Part shown: positions 6,413-13,551 of the stretch, piece after piece
Numbering within the stretch: position 1 is the stretch's first letter
Layout: every line of letters begins with the position of its first letter
DNA from: JBHIDJ01 sp046760105
Lineage (GTDB): Bacteria > Pseudomonadota > Gammaproteobacteria > Acidiferrobacterales > SPGG2
Reading direction: 5' to 3'
Assembly: GCA_046760105.1 (NCBI GenBank)
Contig: JBHIDJ010000069.1
Location: forward strand, 1 to 16,002
Length of the DNA stretch: 16,002 nucleotides
The notes under the pieces: generated by a model
The model's database searches: none
The model's input: the letters and a program-made list of their open reading frames with translations, nothing else
Told to the model about the DNA's origin: nothing
Position numbers and translations under genes: made by a program

Positions 6413-7138
6413 TTAGTGTTCGGGAATGGGTTTTTTCACAAGACCTCGGTTCCTGACATCCAGATAGACCATCGTGGCCTCGTGTCGGGGAATCCGCAAA
6501 AATCGGATCGTCGTGCCTATGCATCGCTCTTTGGAATTAAGGACGTGTTTGAGTTTGTCGGAAAAATTCTGTGCCTCGTCTAGCAAGTCTTCTTTCTTCA
6601 AAGTTTGTTCCGCTAGTGTCTTGATGCCGGTATCGGTAACCAGAAAATTAACCGCAAGCCAGCCCAACAGACAATTCTTTCTCCGTGCCCATGGCTCGCT
6701 GATATCAGACCACGGATAACGTTCCCAGGTTTCCTTTGCTGCCTGGTTGTACCGCTCATATGACTCAAAACCGTATTCGGATTCCTTGGGGGTGATCACC
6801 AGGTGTTCCAACGTGTTTTCTATCTGGTGGGCGATCTTCGTCTTATCCCCGTCTGCATCCTCCAGCGGCAGGAGTTGGGGGACGCACTCATTCCAATAGC
6901 GGTGCAGGTGAAGCAGCTCGTGTAACACGGCTTGCGGTTGGAAGGTTTGCTCATCTCGGTATAGCAGCGTTGCACCGGTCTCGGATGCAAGCAATGCCAC
7001 AGCCTTTGGGCCCGTAGCTAACTGACTCGATGGGGTTGGCGTGGGCCGTACTTGAACCTCGGTAGTGGCGAAGTCCTCAATCTCTTGAACCAAGCGTTGC
7101 GTGTTGCCGTCGAGCTTTGCGAGAAATCTTTGTTCCAT
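6413..7138 (-). CDS. Unrecognised protein with an HExxH zinc-metallopeptidase-like motif
   Basis: I do not recognise this 241-residue protein as a named family. It has a clear HELLH motif (H73, E74, H77), followed about 30 residues later by a helix with E107, E111 and H112 that could give the third zinc ligand. This is the general layout of small zincin or gluzincin-type metallopeptidases. The motif follows a stretch (about 43-70) that looks like the usual beta-sheet edge of such enzymes. There is no signal peptide and no membrane helix, so the protein is probably cytoplasmic. The C-terminal half is helical and charged. The gene begins 19 bases after the stop of the carboxylate-amine ligase, so the two probably share a transcript. 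No good ribosome-binding site precedes the ATG. The coding sequence looks A+T richer than the flanking genes. A catalytic role is inferred from the motif only. Confidence 0.6.
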   Translation of the reverse strand: MEQRFLAKLDGNTQRLVQEIEDFATTEVQVRPTPTPSSQLATGPKAVALLASETGATLLYRDEQTFQPQAVLHELLHLHRYWNECVPQLLPLEDADGDKTKIAHQIENTLEHLVITPKESEYGFESYERYNQAAKETWERYPWSDISEPWARRKNCLLGWLAVNFLVTDTGIKTLAEQTLKKEDLLDEAQNFSDKLKHVLNSKERCIGTTIRFLRIPRHEATMVYLDVRNRGLVKKPIPEH

Positions 7139-7157
7139 GAGGTCATCTCATTACAAG

Positions 7158-8291
7158 TTACACCCCATGCATCGTTTCTTCGATCAACATGTCCACGACC
7201 GCCCTGAGCGCCTCCTCATGACTGGCGCCTGCGGCTTTGGCTTCTTCGTAGGTCTTGATTTGCCAATGTGCACTGGTCCCACGCTCGAGAATTTTGCGGG
7301 CATGCTGCACTTCAGGGACGCAGCCAAAATGCCCAGCATCTTCGATAACCAACGCCAGAAGCTCCTCAAGTAGTTCCGGATAAGGCACCATCTCGCCTTT
7401 ACCAAAATCCATGAGACCTTCCTCGAAGCCATAGCGTTGTGCACGCCAGCGGTTCTCGTTAATCAAGAAGTTGGAATATGTACGCCAGCGCTGATTCCTC
7501 GCCCGCAGTCGATAAAGCATGCGCAGCCAGCAGCGATAAAGTGCGGCGATACAGATGGCATCTTGCAGGCGGGTACAAATATCCGTGATACGCATTTCAA
7601 GCGTGGGGAATCGAACGCTGGGGCGAATGTCCCACCACACCTTAGTACCGTCCTCGATCACTCCCGCCTTCACCAGCACGTCAACGTGACGCTGGAACTC
7701 TGCAAAACTGTCGAACCGTTCGGGCAGACCCGTACGCGGAAGCTCATTCCACACCGCAACGCGGTAGGACTTGAGGCCGCTATTGATGCCCTGCCAGAAC
7801 GGCGAAGAGGTACTGAGCACCAACAGATGAGGCAAGATATAGCTTGCCTGGCCCATAATATCGATGCGCAGATCATCGTCCTCGATGCCAACATGAACGT
7901 GCATAGCGCTGATCAACAGGCGCTTAACAACCGCCTGTAAATCGCGGGCCAGGATGTCATAGCGTTCCTTCTGGGTATGCCGCTGCGTCTCCCAGGTCGC
8001 AAACGGGTGCGTGGAGGCTGCGATAATAGCGAGCCCATGATTTTCAGCCACCCCGGCCACGCAGCTACGCAGCCGAGCAAGTTCCTCGCGCGCTTCCTCT
8101 AGCGTGTCGCAAACACGAGTTCCCACCTCGATCTGCGACTGCATAAACTCTGGTGTCACCTGCTTTTCGAGTTGGCTCTCACACTCGGTCAGCATCGTCG
8201 GCGGTGCCTTGCTGATTAGATTGCGCGTTTCACGATCGACCAACAAGTACTCTTCTTCGACCCCAATAGTAAAACTCGGCTCTTTGATCAT
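7158..8291 (-). CDS. Carboxylate-amine ligase, GCS2 (YbdK/EgtA-like) family
   Basis: The 377-residue protein is a full-length member of the glutamate-cysteine ligase type 2 family. These enzymes use ATP to join a carboxylate (usually glutamate gamma-carboxylate) to an amine such as cysteine. Clear family stretches are TIGVEEEYLLVDRET (8-22) with the metal-binding glutamates, STHPFATW (93-100), MHVHVGIEDD (130-139), LSTSSPFWQG (159-168), a WWDIRPS segment, and NENRWRAQRYG in the C-terminal half. E. coli YbdK has weak glutamate-cysteine ligase activity; most relatives have no proven substrate, so I give no symbol. The ATG at 8291 is preceded by a weak AAGAAG element and by a plausible promoter. 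It heads a two-gene minus-strand unit with the HExxH protein. An amide- or peptide-forming ligase next to a possible peptidase suggests a small-peptide or modified-amino-acid theme, which is only a guess. Confidence 0.9.
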   Translation of the reverse strand: MIKEPSFTIGVEEEYLLVDRETRNLISKAPPTMLTECESQLEKQVTPEFMQSQIEVGTRVCDTLEEAREELARLRSCVAGVAENHGLAIIAASTHPFATWETQRHTQKERYDILARDLQAVVKRLLISAMHVHVGIEDDDLRIDIMGQASYILPHLLVLSTSSPFWQGINSGLKSYRVAVWNELPRTGLPERFDSFAEFQRHVDVLVKAGVIEDGTKVWWDIRPSVRFPTLEMRITDICTRLQDAICIAALYRCWLRMLYRLRARNQRWRTYSNFLINENRWRAQRYGFEEGLMDFGKGEMVPYPELLEELLALVIEDAGHFGCVPEVQHARKILERGTSAHWQIKTYEEAKAAGASHEEALRAVVDMLIEETMHGV

Positions 8292-8322
8292 TGGCAGCTT
8301 CTTACGAACTGGGAACCGTTGC

Positions 8323-8353
8323 AGTATAACACGCAGATTTGTCTATTAATCAA
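8323..8353 (-). promoter_or_regulatory. Candidate sigma70 promoter for the carboxylate-amine ligase gene
   Basis: On the minus strand TTGATT (8348-8353) and TATACT (8323-8328) are separated by 19 bases. The -10 is preceded by TG one base upstream, an extended -10 that could make up for the long spacer. Transcription would begin near 8316, leaving a leader of about 25 bases before the ATG at 8291. The rest of the divergent gap up to 8526 holds an A+T-rich middle and no other element I can support. Confidence 0.4.
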
Positions 8354-8516
8354 AAAGTTAGATCATGATGACGTCAAACAACATATGGAGAAGAGAAAAC
8401 TCCCCGAGTAACCATCTTTAAACGCGCAATACACAACATTTTTTTCATCAGCCAAACCGACGCTTGCCTCAACCACGCTCACACCGGTAAGCTACCGCCG
8501 CAACGCACACAGTCGA

Positions 8517-8522
8517 AGGGAG
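8517..8522 (+). promoter_or_regulatory. Ribosome-binding site of the endonuclease Q gene
   Basis: AGGGAG ends four bases before the GTG at 8527. Together with the family-typical N-terminus (IADLHIHS right after the start), it supports initiation at this GTG. Confidence 0.6.
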
Positions 8523-8526
8523 CGGC

Positions 8527-9813
8527 GTGTCGTTCATAGCGGATCTTCACATTCACTCACGTTACGCCCGGGCCGTGAGTAAGGAAATGGTTCCGGAGGG
8601 CCTCCATCGCTGGGCGCAACTCAAAGGCATCACCGTCATTGGCACCGGTGACTTCACGCATCCTCAGTGGTTCGTGGAATTGCAGGATGCGTTGGAGCCC
8701 GCCGAACCAGGGCTTTACCGCTTAAAACCCAAGCTTGCGTCGGCTGTGGACAGCCGCGTGCCTGAGACCTGCCGGGCAGAGGTGCGCTTTATGCTGACGG
8801 CTGAGATCAGCAGCATCTATAGCCGTGCCGGACGCACCCGCAAGGTCCATAACCTGATCCTGGCGCCGAGCTTTGCGACGGTGGCGAAAATCAATGCCCG
8901 CTTGGCCCGTATCGGTAATCTGCAGTCAGACGGCCGGCCCATCCTTGGCCTGGATAGCGAGGAGCTCTTGCGTCTGGTGCTGGAGACCGCACCCGAGGCC
9001 CTTTTTATTCCAGCGCATGCCTGGACGCCCCACTTCTCCGTGTTCGGCGCCAACTCGGGTTTTGATTCGCTGGAGGAATGCTTCGGCGATCTGACACCTC
9101 ACATCCGTGCCGTTGAGACCGGCCTTTCGTCGGACCCCGCCATGAACTGGCGCCTCAGCCAACTGGAAGGCATTACCCTGGTGTCGAACTCCGACGCTCA
9201 CTCTCCCGGCAAGCTCGGTCGAGAAGCTAATGTGTTCGAAACAGAGCTGTCTTACAGCGCCATCATTGACGTTATCACCAGCGGCGACCCGGCCTACTTT
9301 CTGGGGACTATCGAGTTTTTCCCGGAAGAGGGTAAGTACCATTATGACGGCCACCGCAACTGCGGTGTGCGCCTAAGCCCTAGCGAAACGTTGAAGCACA
9401 ACCACCTCTGTCCGCAATGTGGGAAGCCAGTGACGGTCGGCGTTATGCATCGGGTTGAGATGCTTGCGGATCGGCCCGAAGGCCATCGCGCTACAAATGC
9501 GCTGCCCTATTGGCGCATCATCCCGCTGGTCGAGTTGGTGGCGGAAGTCAATGGCACCGGAGTCAATACCAAGTCAGTCGCCACCACTTATTTTCGTCTA
9601 CTTGATGGCCTCGGCAGTGAGTTTTCCATTCTAATGCATGCGCCGATCGCGGAGATCGAGACCTCCGGGGGCGGTTTGCTTGCCGAGGCCATTCGCCGCA
9701 TGCGTGCAGGCGACGTCGCCATCGCACCTGGCTATGACGGCGAGTTCGGAACTATACAATTGTTTGACCCTGCGGATCGCGCGGCCACCGCAGCACAGAT
9801 GACTCTGTTCTGA
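8527..9813 (+). CDS. Endonuclease Q family DNA repair enzyme (PHP domain)
   Basis: The 428-residue protein is a PHP-superfamily nuclease of the endonuclease Q type. Characterised members nick DNA 5' of deaminated bases (hypoxanthine, uracil, xanthine) and abasic sites. Metal-binding PHP residues are visible: H8 and H10 (DLHIHSRY), D42 and H45 (GTGDFTHP), E93, H108 (KVHN), H164 (PAHAWTP), and D223 and H225 (SNSDAHSPG). The family's zinc-binding insertion follows, with C279, C295 and C298 (CPQC) plus nearby histidines, then GVMHRVEMLADRP (305-317). The start is GTG at 8527. The chain ends in QMTLF, which resembles the sliding-clamp-binding pentapeptide QL(S/D)LF. A UvrD-like helicase begins one base after its stop, so the pair probably works together: the nuclease nicks and the helicase unwinds from the nick. 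Assignment to the family is strong; lesion preference in this organism is unknown. Confidence 0.9.
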   Translation: MSFIADLHIHSRYARAVSKEMVPEGLHRWAQLKGITVIGTGDFTHPQWFVELQDALEPAEPGLYRLKPKLASAVDSRVPETCRAEVRFMLTAEISSIYSRAGRTRKVHNLILAPSFATVAKINARLARIGNLQSDGRPILGLDSEELLRLVLETAPEALFIPAHAWTPHFSVFGANSGFDSLEECFGDLTPHIRAVETGLSSDPAMNWRLSQLEGITLVSNSDAHSPGKLGREANVFETELSYSAIIDVITSGDPAYFLGTIEFFPEEGKYHYDGHRNCGVRLSPSETLKHNHLCPQCGKPVTVGVMHRVEMLADRPEGHRATNALPYWRIIPLVELVAEVNGTGVNTKSVATTYFRLLDGLGSEFSILMHAPIAEIETSGGGLLAEAIRRMRAGDVAIAPGYDGEFGTIQLFDPADRAATAAQMTLF

Positions 9814-9814
9814 T

Positions 9815-11812
9815 TTGAATCCTGCCGACGAGCCCTTATTGCAGACACTCAATCCCCAGCAACGGGAGGCGGTGTTAGCCGTCGACGGACCCGTGCTCGT
9901 GGTAGCCGGTCCGGGCACCGGCAAGACGCGCACGCTTACGGTACGCCTGGGTTATCTATTGTCTGCGCATCGTGTTTCCCCCCAACGCCTGCTCGCCGTG
10001 ACCTTCACCACTCGCGCTGCTCGCGAAATGGCGACACGGCTGCGCCAAGCGGTAGGGGAACCGGCCGAGCGCATATGTCTCGGTACCTTCCACAGTGTCT
10101 GTCTACAGCTTCTCCAATCCCATGGAGATTGTCTTGACCTTGCCGTGGGCTTTGGTGTCTGCGACCGCCGTGACCAATTGACACTGGTAGACGATATCCT
10201 CAGGCAATTTCGCCTACGACAAGAGCAAAGCGGAGCGCAACAGATCCTAAAAGCTCTGTCCTTAGCGAGAAACCAAAGTTTAGATCCAGAATCCGCGTTG
10301 GCCACGCAAGGTCTATTGGAGATCTACAGAGCTTATCGAAAGCGCCTGCGAAAACATGGGCTCCTGGACTTCGACGACTTGCTGACTTTGTCCGTTACGC
10401 TGCTGGAGTCATTCCCTGATATCCGGGAGCGCGTGTGCGATCAATACGCATACATCTCTGTCGACGAATACCAGGACGTGAATCCCCTGCAGTATCGCTT
10501 TTTGCGCCTCGTGGCCGGCCCACGCCCCAGCCTTTGGGTAGTTGGCGACGCAGACCAGGCGATCTATGCCTTCCGTGGGGCCGAGGTGGAAAACTTTCTT
10601 CGCTTCGAGCAGGACTTTCCCGGCAGCCGTGTGATTCGGCTGGAACAGGGATATCGCTCGTCACCACAGATCGTTACAGCCGCAAACCAGGTTATCACCC
10701 ACAACACGACCCGCATGTCTTTGACCCTCAGGACCGACAATCCAGCGGGTCCACCCATACGCCTGGTAAGCCTGCCGGACGAGAAAGCGGAAGCCGCTTG
10801 GGTGGTGCGCGAGATCGAGGAGCATGTCGGCGGTACCAGTCATTACCAACATTACAAAGGGCGGCTTAAGGATACAGTGAGCCAAAGACAGAGAAGTTTT
10901 CGCGACTTCGCAATTCTGTTCCGGCTGAACGCTCTCTCCAAGCCGCTACAGGAAGCCCTCGCCCGCTCCGGTATCCCCTATCGCTCGGTAGGTGGCAACC
11001 GTGTTTTCGACCGAAAAGCGGTCACAGATCTCATGGCGTACCTGCGCGTCGTACGCCGTCCCGACGATGACATAAGTCTCGGCCGCATCCTTAACATTCC
11101 ACCTCGGGGGCTTGGCGCACAGACGCGGGCCGCACTTCAGACCGAGTCCGAGCGCCGCGGTGTGCCGCTTTGCCAGATCTTACAGAAATTTCACAACCTC
11201 CCGACATTACAGACCAAGACGGTAAAGGAGCTTTTAGGGTTGCTACAAGAGCTCCGCGACAACATGGCGGGACAGCCGCTATCCCAGTTCGTAGCCTGGG
11301 TGCTCGAGGCGAGTGGTCTCCAGCGCTGGCGCACACAACAGGATCCACGCCACGAGAACGATTTCTTGCTGATTCGTTCGCTGGCCGCCCAGCACGATGA
11401 TGTCCCCACTTCGACCGCTTTGGAGCGCTTCCTTGCCGACGCCGCGCTCACCCGGGAATCGGATGAGTATGACAGTGCCGCCGACGCCGTCACCCTGATG
11501 ACCCTGCACTCGGCGAAGGGGCTGGAGTTCACCGAAGTGTTTCTGTGCGGAATCGAAGCGGATATTCTTCCCTACAGCGGCGCTGATCTGGCAGAAGAAC
11601 GGCGTCTTTTCTACGTGGGGCTCACGCGCGCGCGGGAACGACTACATCTGCTGAGTTGCCGACAGCGGTTTCTTTTCGGTGAACGGCATGAACGACCGCC
11701 GTCCCGATTCCTCTCGGAGTTCGACCACACATATGTCGAAAAGACGGTGATTGCAGATCGGGCGCGACAACCCAAGGACGCAGAACGAACTGAGCAGCTC
11801 TCACTCTTATAA
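9815..11812 (+). CDS. UvrD/Rep/PcrA-family ATP-dependent 3'-5' DNA helicase
   Basis: The 665-residue superfamily 1A helicase shows all core motifs in order: Q motif LNPQQREAV (12-20), Walker A AGPGTGKT (31-38), motif Ia VTFTTRAAREM (62-72), motif II VDEYQD (216-221, DEYQD in place of the common DEFQD), motif III VVGDADQAIYAFRGA (242-256), motif IV LEQGYRSS (276-283), motif V TLHSAKGLEF (about 563-572) and motif VI YVGLTRARERLHL (600-612). It is somewhat shorter than E. coli UvrD. The start is a TTG one base after the endonuclease Q stop. An in-frame stop at 9800-9802 rules out any earlier start, and the Q motif lies close behind. No Shine-Dalgarno sequence is evident, so initiation is probably coupled to translation of the upstream gene. 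The C-terminus ends in QLSLL, a near-consensus sliding-clamp-binding peptide. It is unlikely to be the cell's main UvrD, though I cannot rule that out. Confidence 0.93.
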   Translation: MNPADEPLLQTLNPQQREAVLAVDGPVLVVAGPGTGKTRTLTVRLGYLLSAHRVSPQRLLAVTFTTRAAREMATRLRQAVGEPAERICLGTFHSVCLQLLQSHGDCLDLAVGFGVCDRRDQLTLVDDILRQFRLRQEQSGAQQILKALSLARNQSLDPESALATQGLLEIYRAYRKRLRKHGLLDFDDLLTLSVTLLESFPDIRERVCDQYAYISVDEYQDVNPLQYRFLRLVAGPRPSLWVVGDADQAIYAFRGAEVENFLRFEQDFPGSRVIRLEQGYRSSPQIVTAANQVITHNTTRMSLTLRTDNPAGPPIRLVSLPDEKAEAAWVVREIEEHVGGTSHYQHYKGRLKDTVSQRQRSFRDFAILFRLNALSKPLQEALARSGIPYRSVGGNRVFDRKAVTDLMAYLRVVRRPDDDISLGRILNIPPRGLGAQTRAALQTESERRGVPLCQILQKFHNLPTLQTKTVKELLGLLQELRDNMAGQPLSQFVAWVLEASGLQRWRTQQDPRHENDFLLIRSLAAQHDDVPTSTALERFLADAALTRESDEYDSAADAVTLMTLHSAKGLEFTEVFLCGIEADILPYSGADLAEERRLFYVGLTRARERLHLLSCRQRFLFGERHERPPSRFLSEFDHTYVEKTVIADRARQPKDAERTEQLSLL

Positions 11813-11899
11813 TAATCTCTCGACTCCGGCGTCGTGTAACCTCACCTAACCTGTTGCATTGTTTGGATGACCCGTGACATATAGTCCCAGGAGCAAGTC

Positions 11900-12544
11900 A
11901 TGAGCTGTTGCATGTGCAAAGGATTCGACACTGAGTTTAGTCACAAGAGAGCGTCCAAGGACCTCCGCCGCTACCGCCAGAAAGGACCGCGTCGTACCAC
12001 CCGAATTCTGTTAGACGTTTTGAGGAACCAAGGCACAGAGGAACTGAGTTTACTGGATATTGGCGGGGGAGTCGGCGCCATTCAACATGAATTGCTAAGC
12101 GCTGGCGTCAACGATGTTATCAACGTCGAAGCCTCTCCCGCTTACCTCGAAGCAGCGAAGAAAGAGATTAAACAACAGGGCCATGCAAGCCGAGCGAAGT
12201 TTTTTCTAGGCGACTTTGTTGAACTGGCGCCGGATATACCACCAGCTGACATCGTTACCTTGGATCGAGTGGTATGCTGTTATGAGGATTTTCAGCAGCT
12301 CGTTCGTCTTTCCTCAGCGCGGACTAATAGGTTCTACGGACTGGTTTATCCCCGAAACGGATGGTGGGTAGCGCTTGTAATATGGCTTGAAAACTTTTAT
12401 CACTGGTTAACACGAAGCCCGTTTCGTGCCTTCTCACATCCCACCGAAGCAGTTGAGGCAGTAGTACTTAATAGTGGCCTTCGGCAGCTTTTCTATTACA
12501 AGACTTTCGTGTGGCAGGTAGTCTTGTATTCTCGTGGGCAGTAA
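11900..12544 (+). CDS. Class I SAM-dependent methyltransferase with N-terminal CCxC motif
   Basis: The 214-residue protein has a class I methyltransferase core: motif I LLDIGGGVGA (51-60), an acidic residue after strand two in INVEASPAY (74-82), GDFVEL (104-109), and DIVTLDRVVCCYED (117-130). Before the core is a short cysteine-rich head, CCMCKG (3-8), then DLRRYRQKGP (21-30), a head I have seen in uncharacterised bacterial methyltransferases. A hydrophobic, aromatic segment (about 155-170, NGWWVALVIWLENFYHWL) might touch a membrane or a lipid-like substrate; a resemblance to Mg-protoporphyrin O-methyltransferases is only general. The start is well supported: AGGAG (11889-11893) lies six bases before the ATG. 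It stands 87 bases after the helicase stop and 30 bases before the next gene, so it may be the first gene of a separate unit. The substrate is unknown. Confidence 0.82.
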   Translation: MSCCMCKGFDTEFSHKRASKDLRRYRQKGPRRTTRILLDVLRNQGTEELSLLDIGGGVGAIQHELLSAGVNDVINVEASPAYLEAAKKEIKQQGHASRAKFFLGDFVELAPDIPPADIVTLDRVVCCYEDFQQLVRLSSARTNRFYGLVYPRNGWWVALVIWLENFYHWLTRSPFRAFSHPTEAVEAVVLNSGLRQLFYYKTFVWQVVLYSRGQ

Positions 12545-12574
12545 CACAAACGCATAATCCCTGGGGTTGCTTCT

Positions 12575-13522
12575 TTGAACGTATTTTTCGCTGGTGCAAC
12601 GGGCGTCATCGGTCGCCAGCTGCTCCCGCTGCTCGTGCGCGCCGGACACGAGGTGACGGCGATGACACGGTCCCCTAGTCGCGTCGAACAGATCCGATCG
12701 CAGGGCGCTCGACCTGTCGTATGCAACGTATTCGATCAAGACGGACTGCGCGATGCGGTTGTGGCGTCAAAGCCAGACGTCTTGATCCACCAGTTGACCG
12801 ATATCCCCCGTCGTATGCACCCACGCCGCGTGAAAACGGCAATGGCCGCTACCGACCGGTTGCGAACGGAAGGGACGAAGGCTCTGCTGCAAGCAGCCAA
12901 GGCCGCTCGCACACGCCGTCTTATCGCGCAGAGTATCGCGTTCTTGTACAGACCGGTTGGATCGGCGCTCGCTACCGAAGACGAGCCGCTTTATCACGAC
13001 GCCCCTACCGCCTTTGCCGGTATGGTACGTGCGGTTGACGAGTGTGAACGTATCGTACTGGGTGATGCAGAGATCGAGGGCATCGTTCTGCGATACGGTT
13101 ACTTCTACGGGTCAGGCACCATATACGCGAGAGGCGGCAGTTTCGCCGAAGATGTGCAGCGCCGTCGCGTCCCGATTGTGGGAGACGGCAGCGGGATGTT
13201 CTCCTTCATTCACGTAGGGGATGCGGCGGCGGCTACGTCTGCGGCACTCGAACAGGGCAGCACGGGCACCTACAACATCGTAGATGACGGGCCAGTCGCT
13301 CTTCGTGAATGGTTGCCTGAGTATGCGCAAATGCTCGGCGCGCGATCACCATTTACGGTCCCGAAGATAATCGGCCGCTTCGCAGGCGGTAGCTATGGAA
13401 TTTATCTTATGACCCAGCAGAGGGGCGCCGCGAACGAGAAAGCAAGGCGGCAGCTCGGATGGGAGCCAGGCTATTCGACTTGGCGAGAAGGATTCCATGC
13501 TGAGCTCGCCGCCAGTGGATAA
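12575..13522 (+). CDS. Atypical NAD(P)-dependent epimerase/dehydratase (SDR family)
   Basis: The 315-residue protein begins at a TTG directly followed by the Rossmann-fold segment NVFFAGATGVIGRQL (2-16), with GGGG-like purines (12563-12566) eight bases upstream. The GxxGxxG nucleotide-binding motif is intact. The remainder follows the NAD-dependent epimerase/dehydratase pattern, including LIHQLTDIP near 70, LIAQSIAFLY near 115, LRYGYFYGSGT (about 171-181) and HVGDAAAAT near 213. The catalytic YxxxK motif of active extended SDRs is absent: the expected region reads AFAGMVRAVDECERIV. That pattern is typical of atypical, possibly NADP-sensing or isoflavone-reductase-like members. It lies 30 bases after the methyltransferase gene in the same direction and may be cotranscribed. 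It converges with the PLP-enzyme gene; the 29-base gap shows no clear terminator hairpin. Substrate unknown. Confidence 0.82.
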   Translation: MNVFFAGATGVIGRQLLPLLVRAGHEVTAMTRSPSRVEQIRSQGARPVVCNVFDQDGLRDAVVASKPDVLIHQLTDIPRRMHPRRVKTAMAATDRLRTEGTKALLQAAKAARTRRLIAQSIAFLYRPVGSALATEDEPLYHDAPTAFAGMVRAVDECERIVLGDAEIEGIVLRYGYFYGSGTIYARGGSFAEDVQRRRVPIVGDGSGMFSFIHVGDAAAATSAALEQGSTGTYNIVDDGPVALREWLPEYAQMLGARSPFTVPKIIGRFAGGSYGIYLMTQQRGAANEKARRQLGWEPGYSTWREGFHAELAASG

Positions 13523-13551
13523 CCAGAGCTGTTCCTTGGTGTCTACTCCCG

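Noticed and set aside
8369..8376. Perfect 8-base palindrome TGACGTCA in the divergent gap
   Set aside because: A single short palindrome without a second copy or longer symmetric arms is expected by chance, so it is not reported as an operator.
11821..11834. Short inverted repeat CGAC...GTCG after the helicase gene
   Set aside because: A four-base stem without a following T run is too weak to call a terminator.
11854..11885. TTGCAT or TTGTTT followed by TATAGT as a promoter for the methyltransferase
   Set aside because: The spacers are 20 or 15 bases, and the start point would fall on the ribosome-binding site, leaving almost no leader.
13523..13551. Possible bidirectional terminator between the convergent SDR and PLP-enzyme genes
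   Set aside because: The 29 bases contain no stable G+C stem followed by a run of T on either strand.
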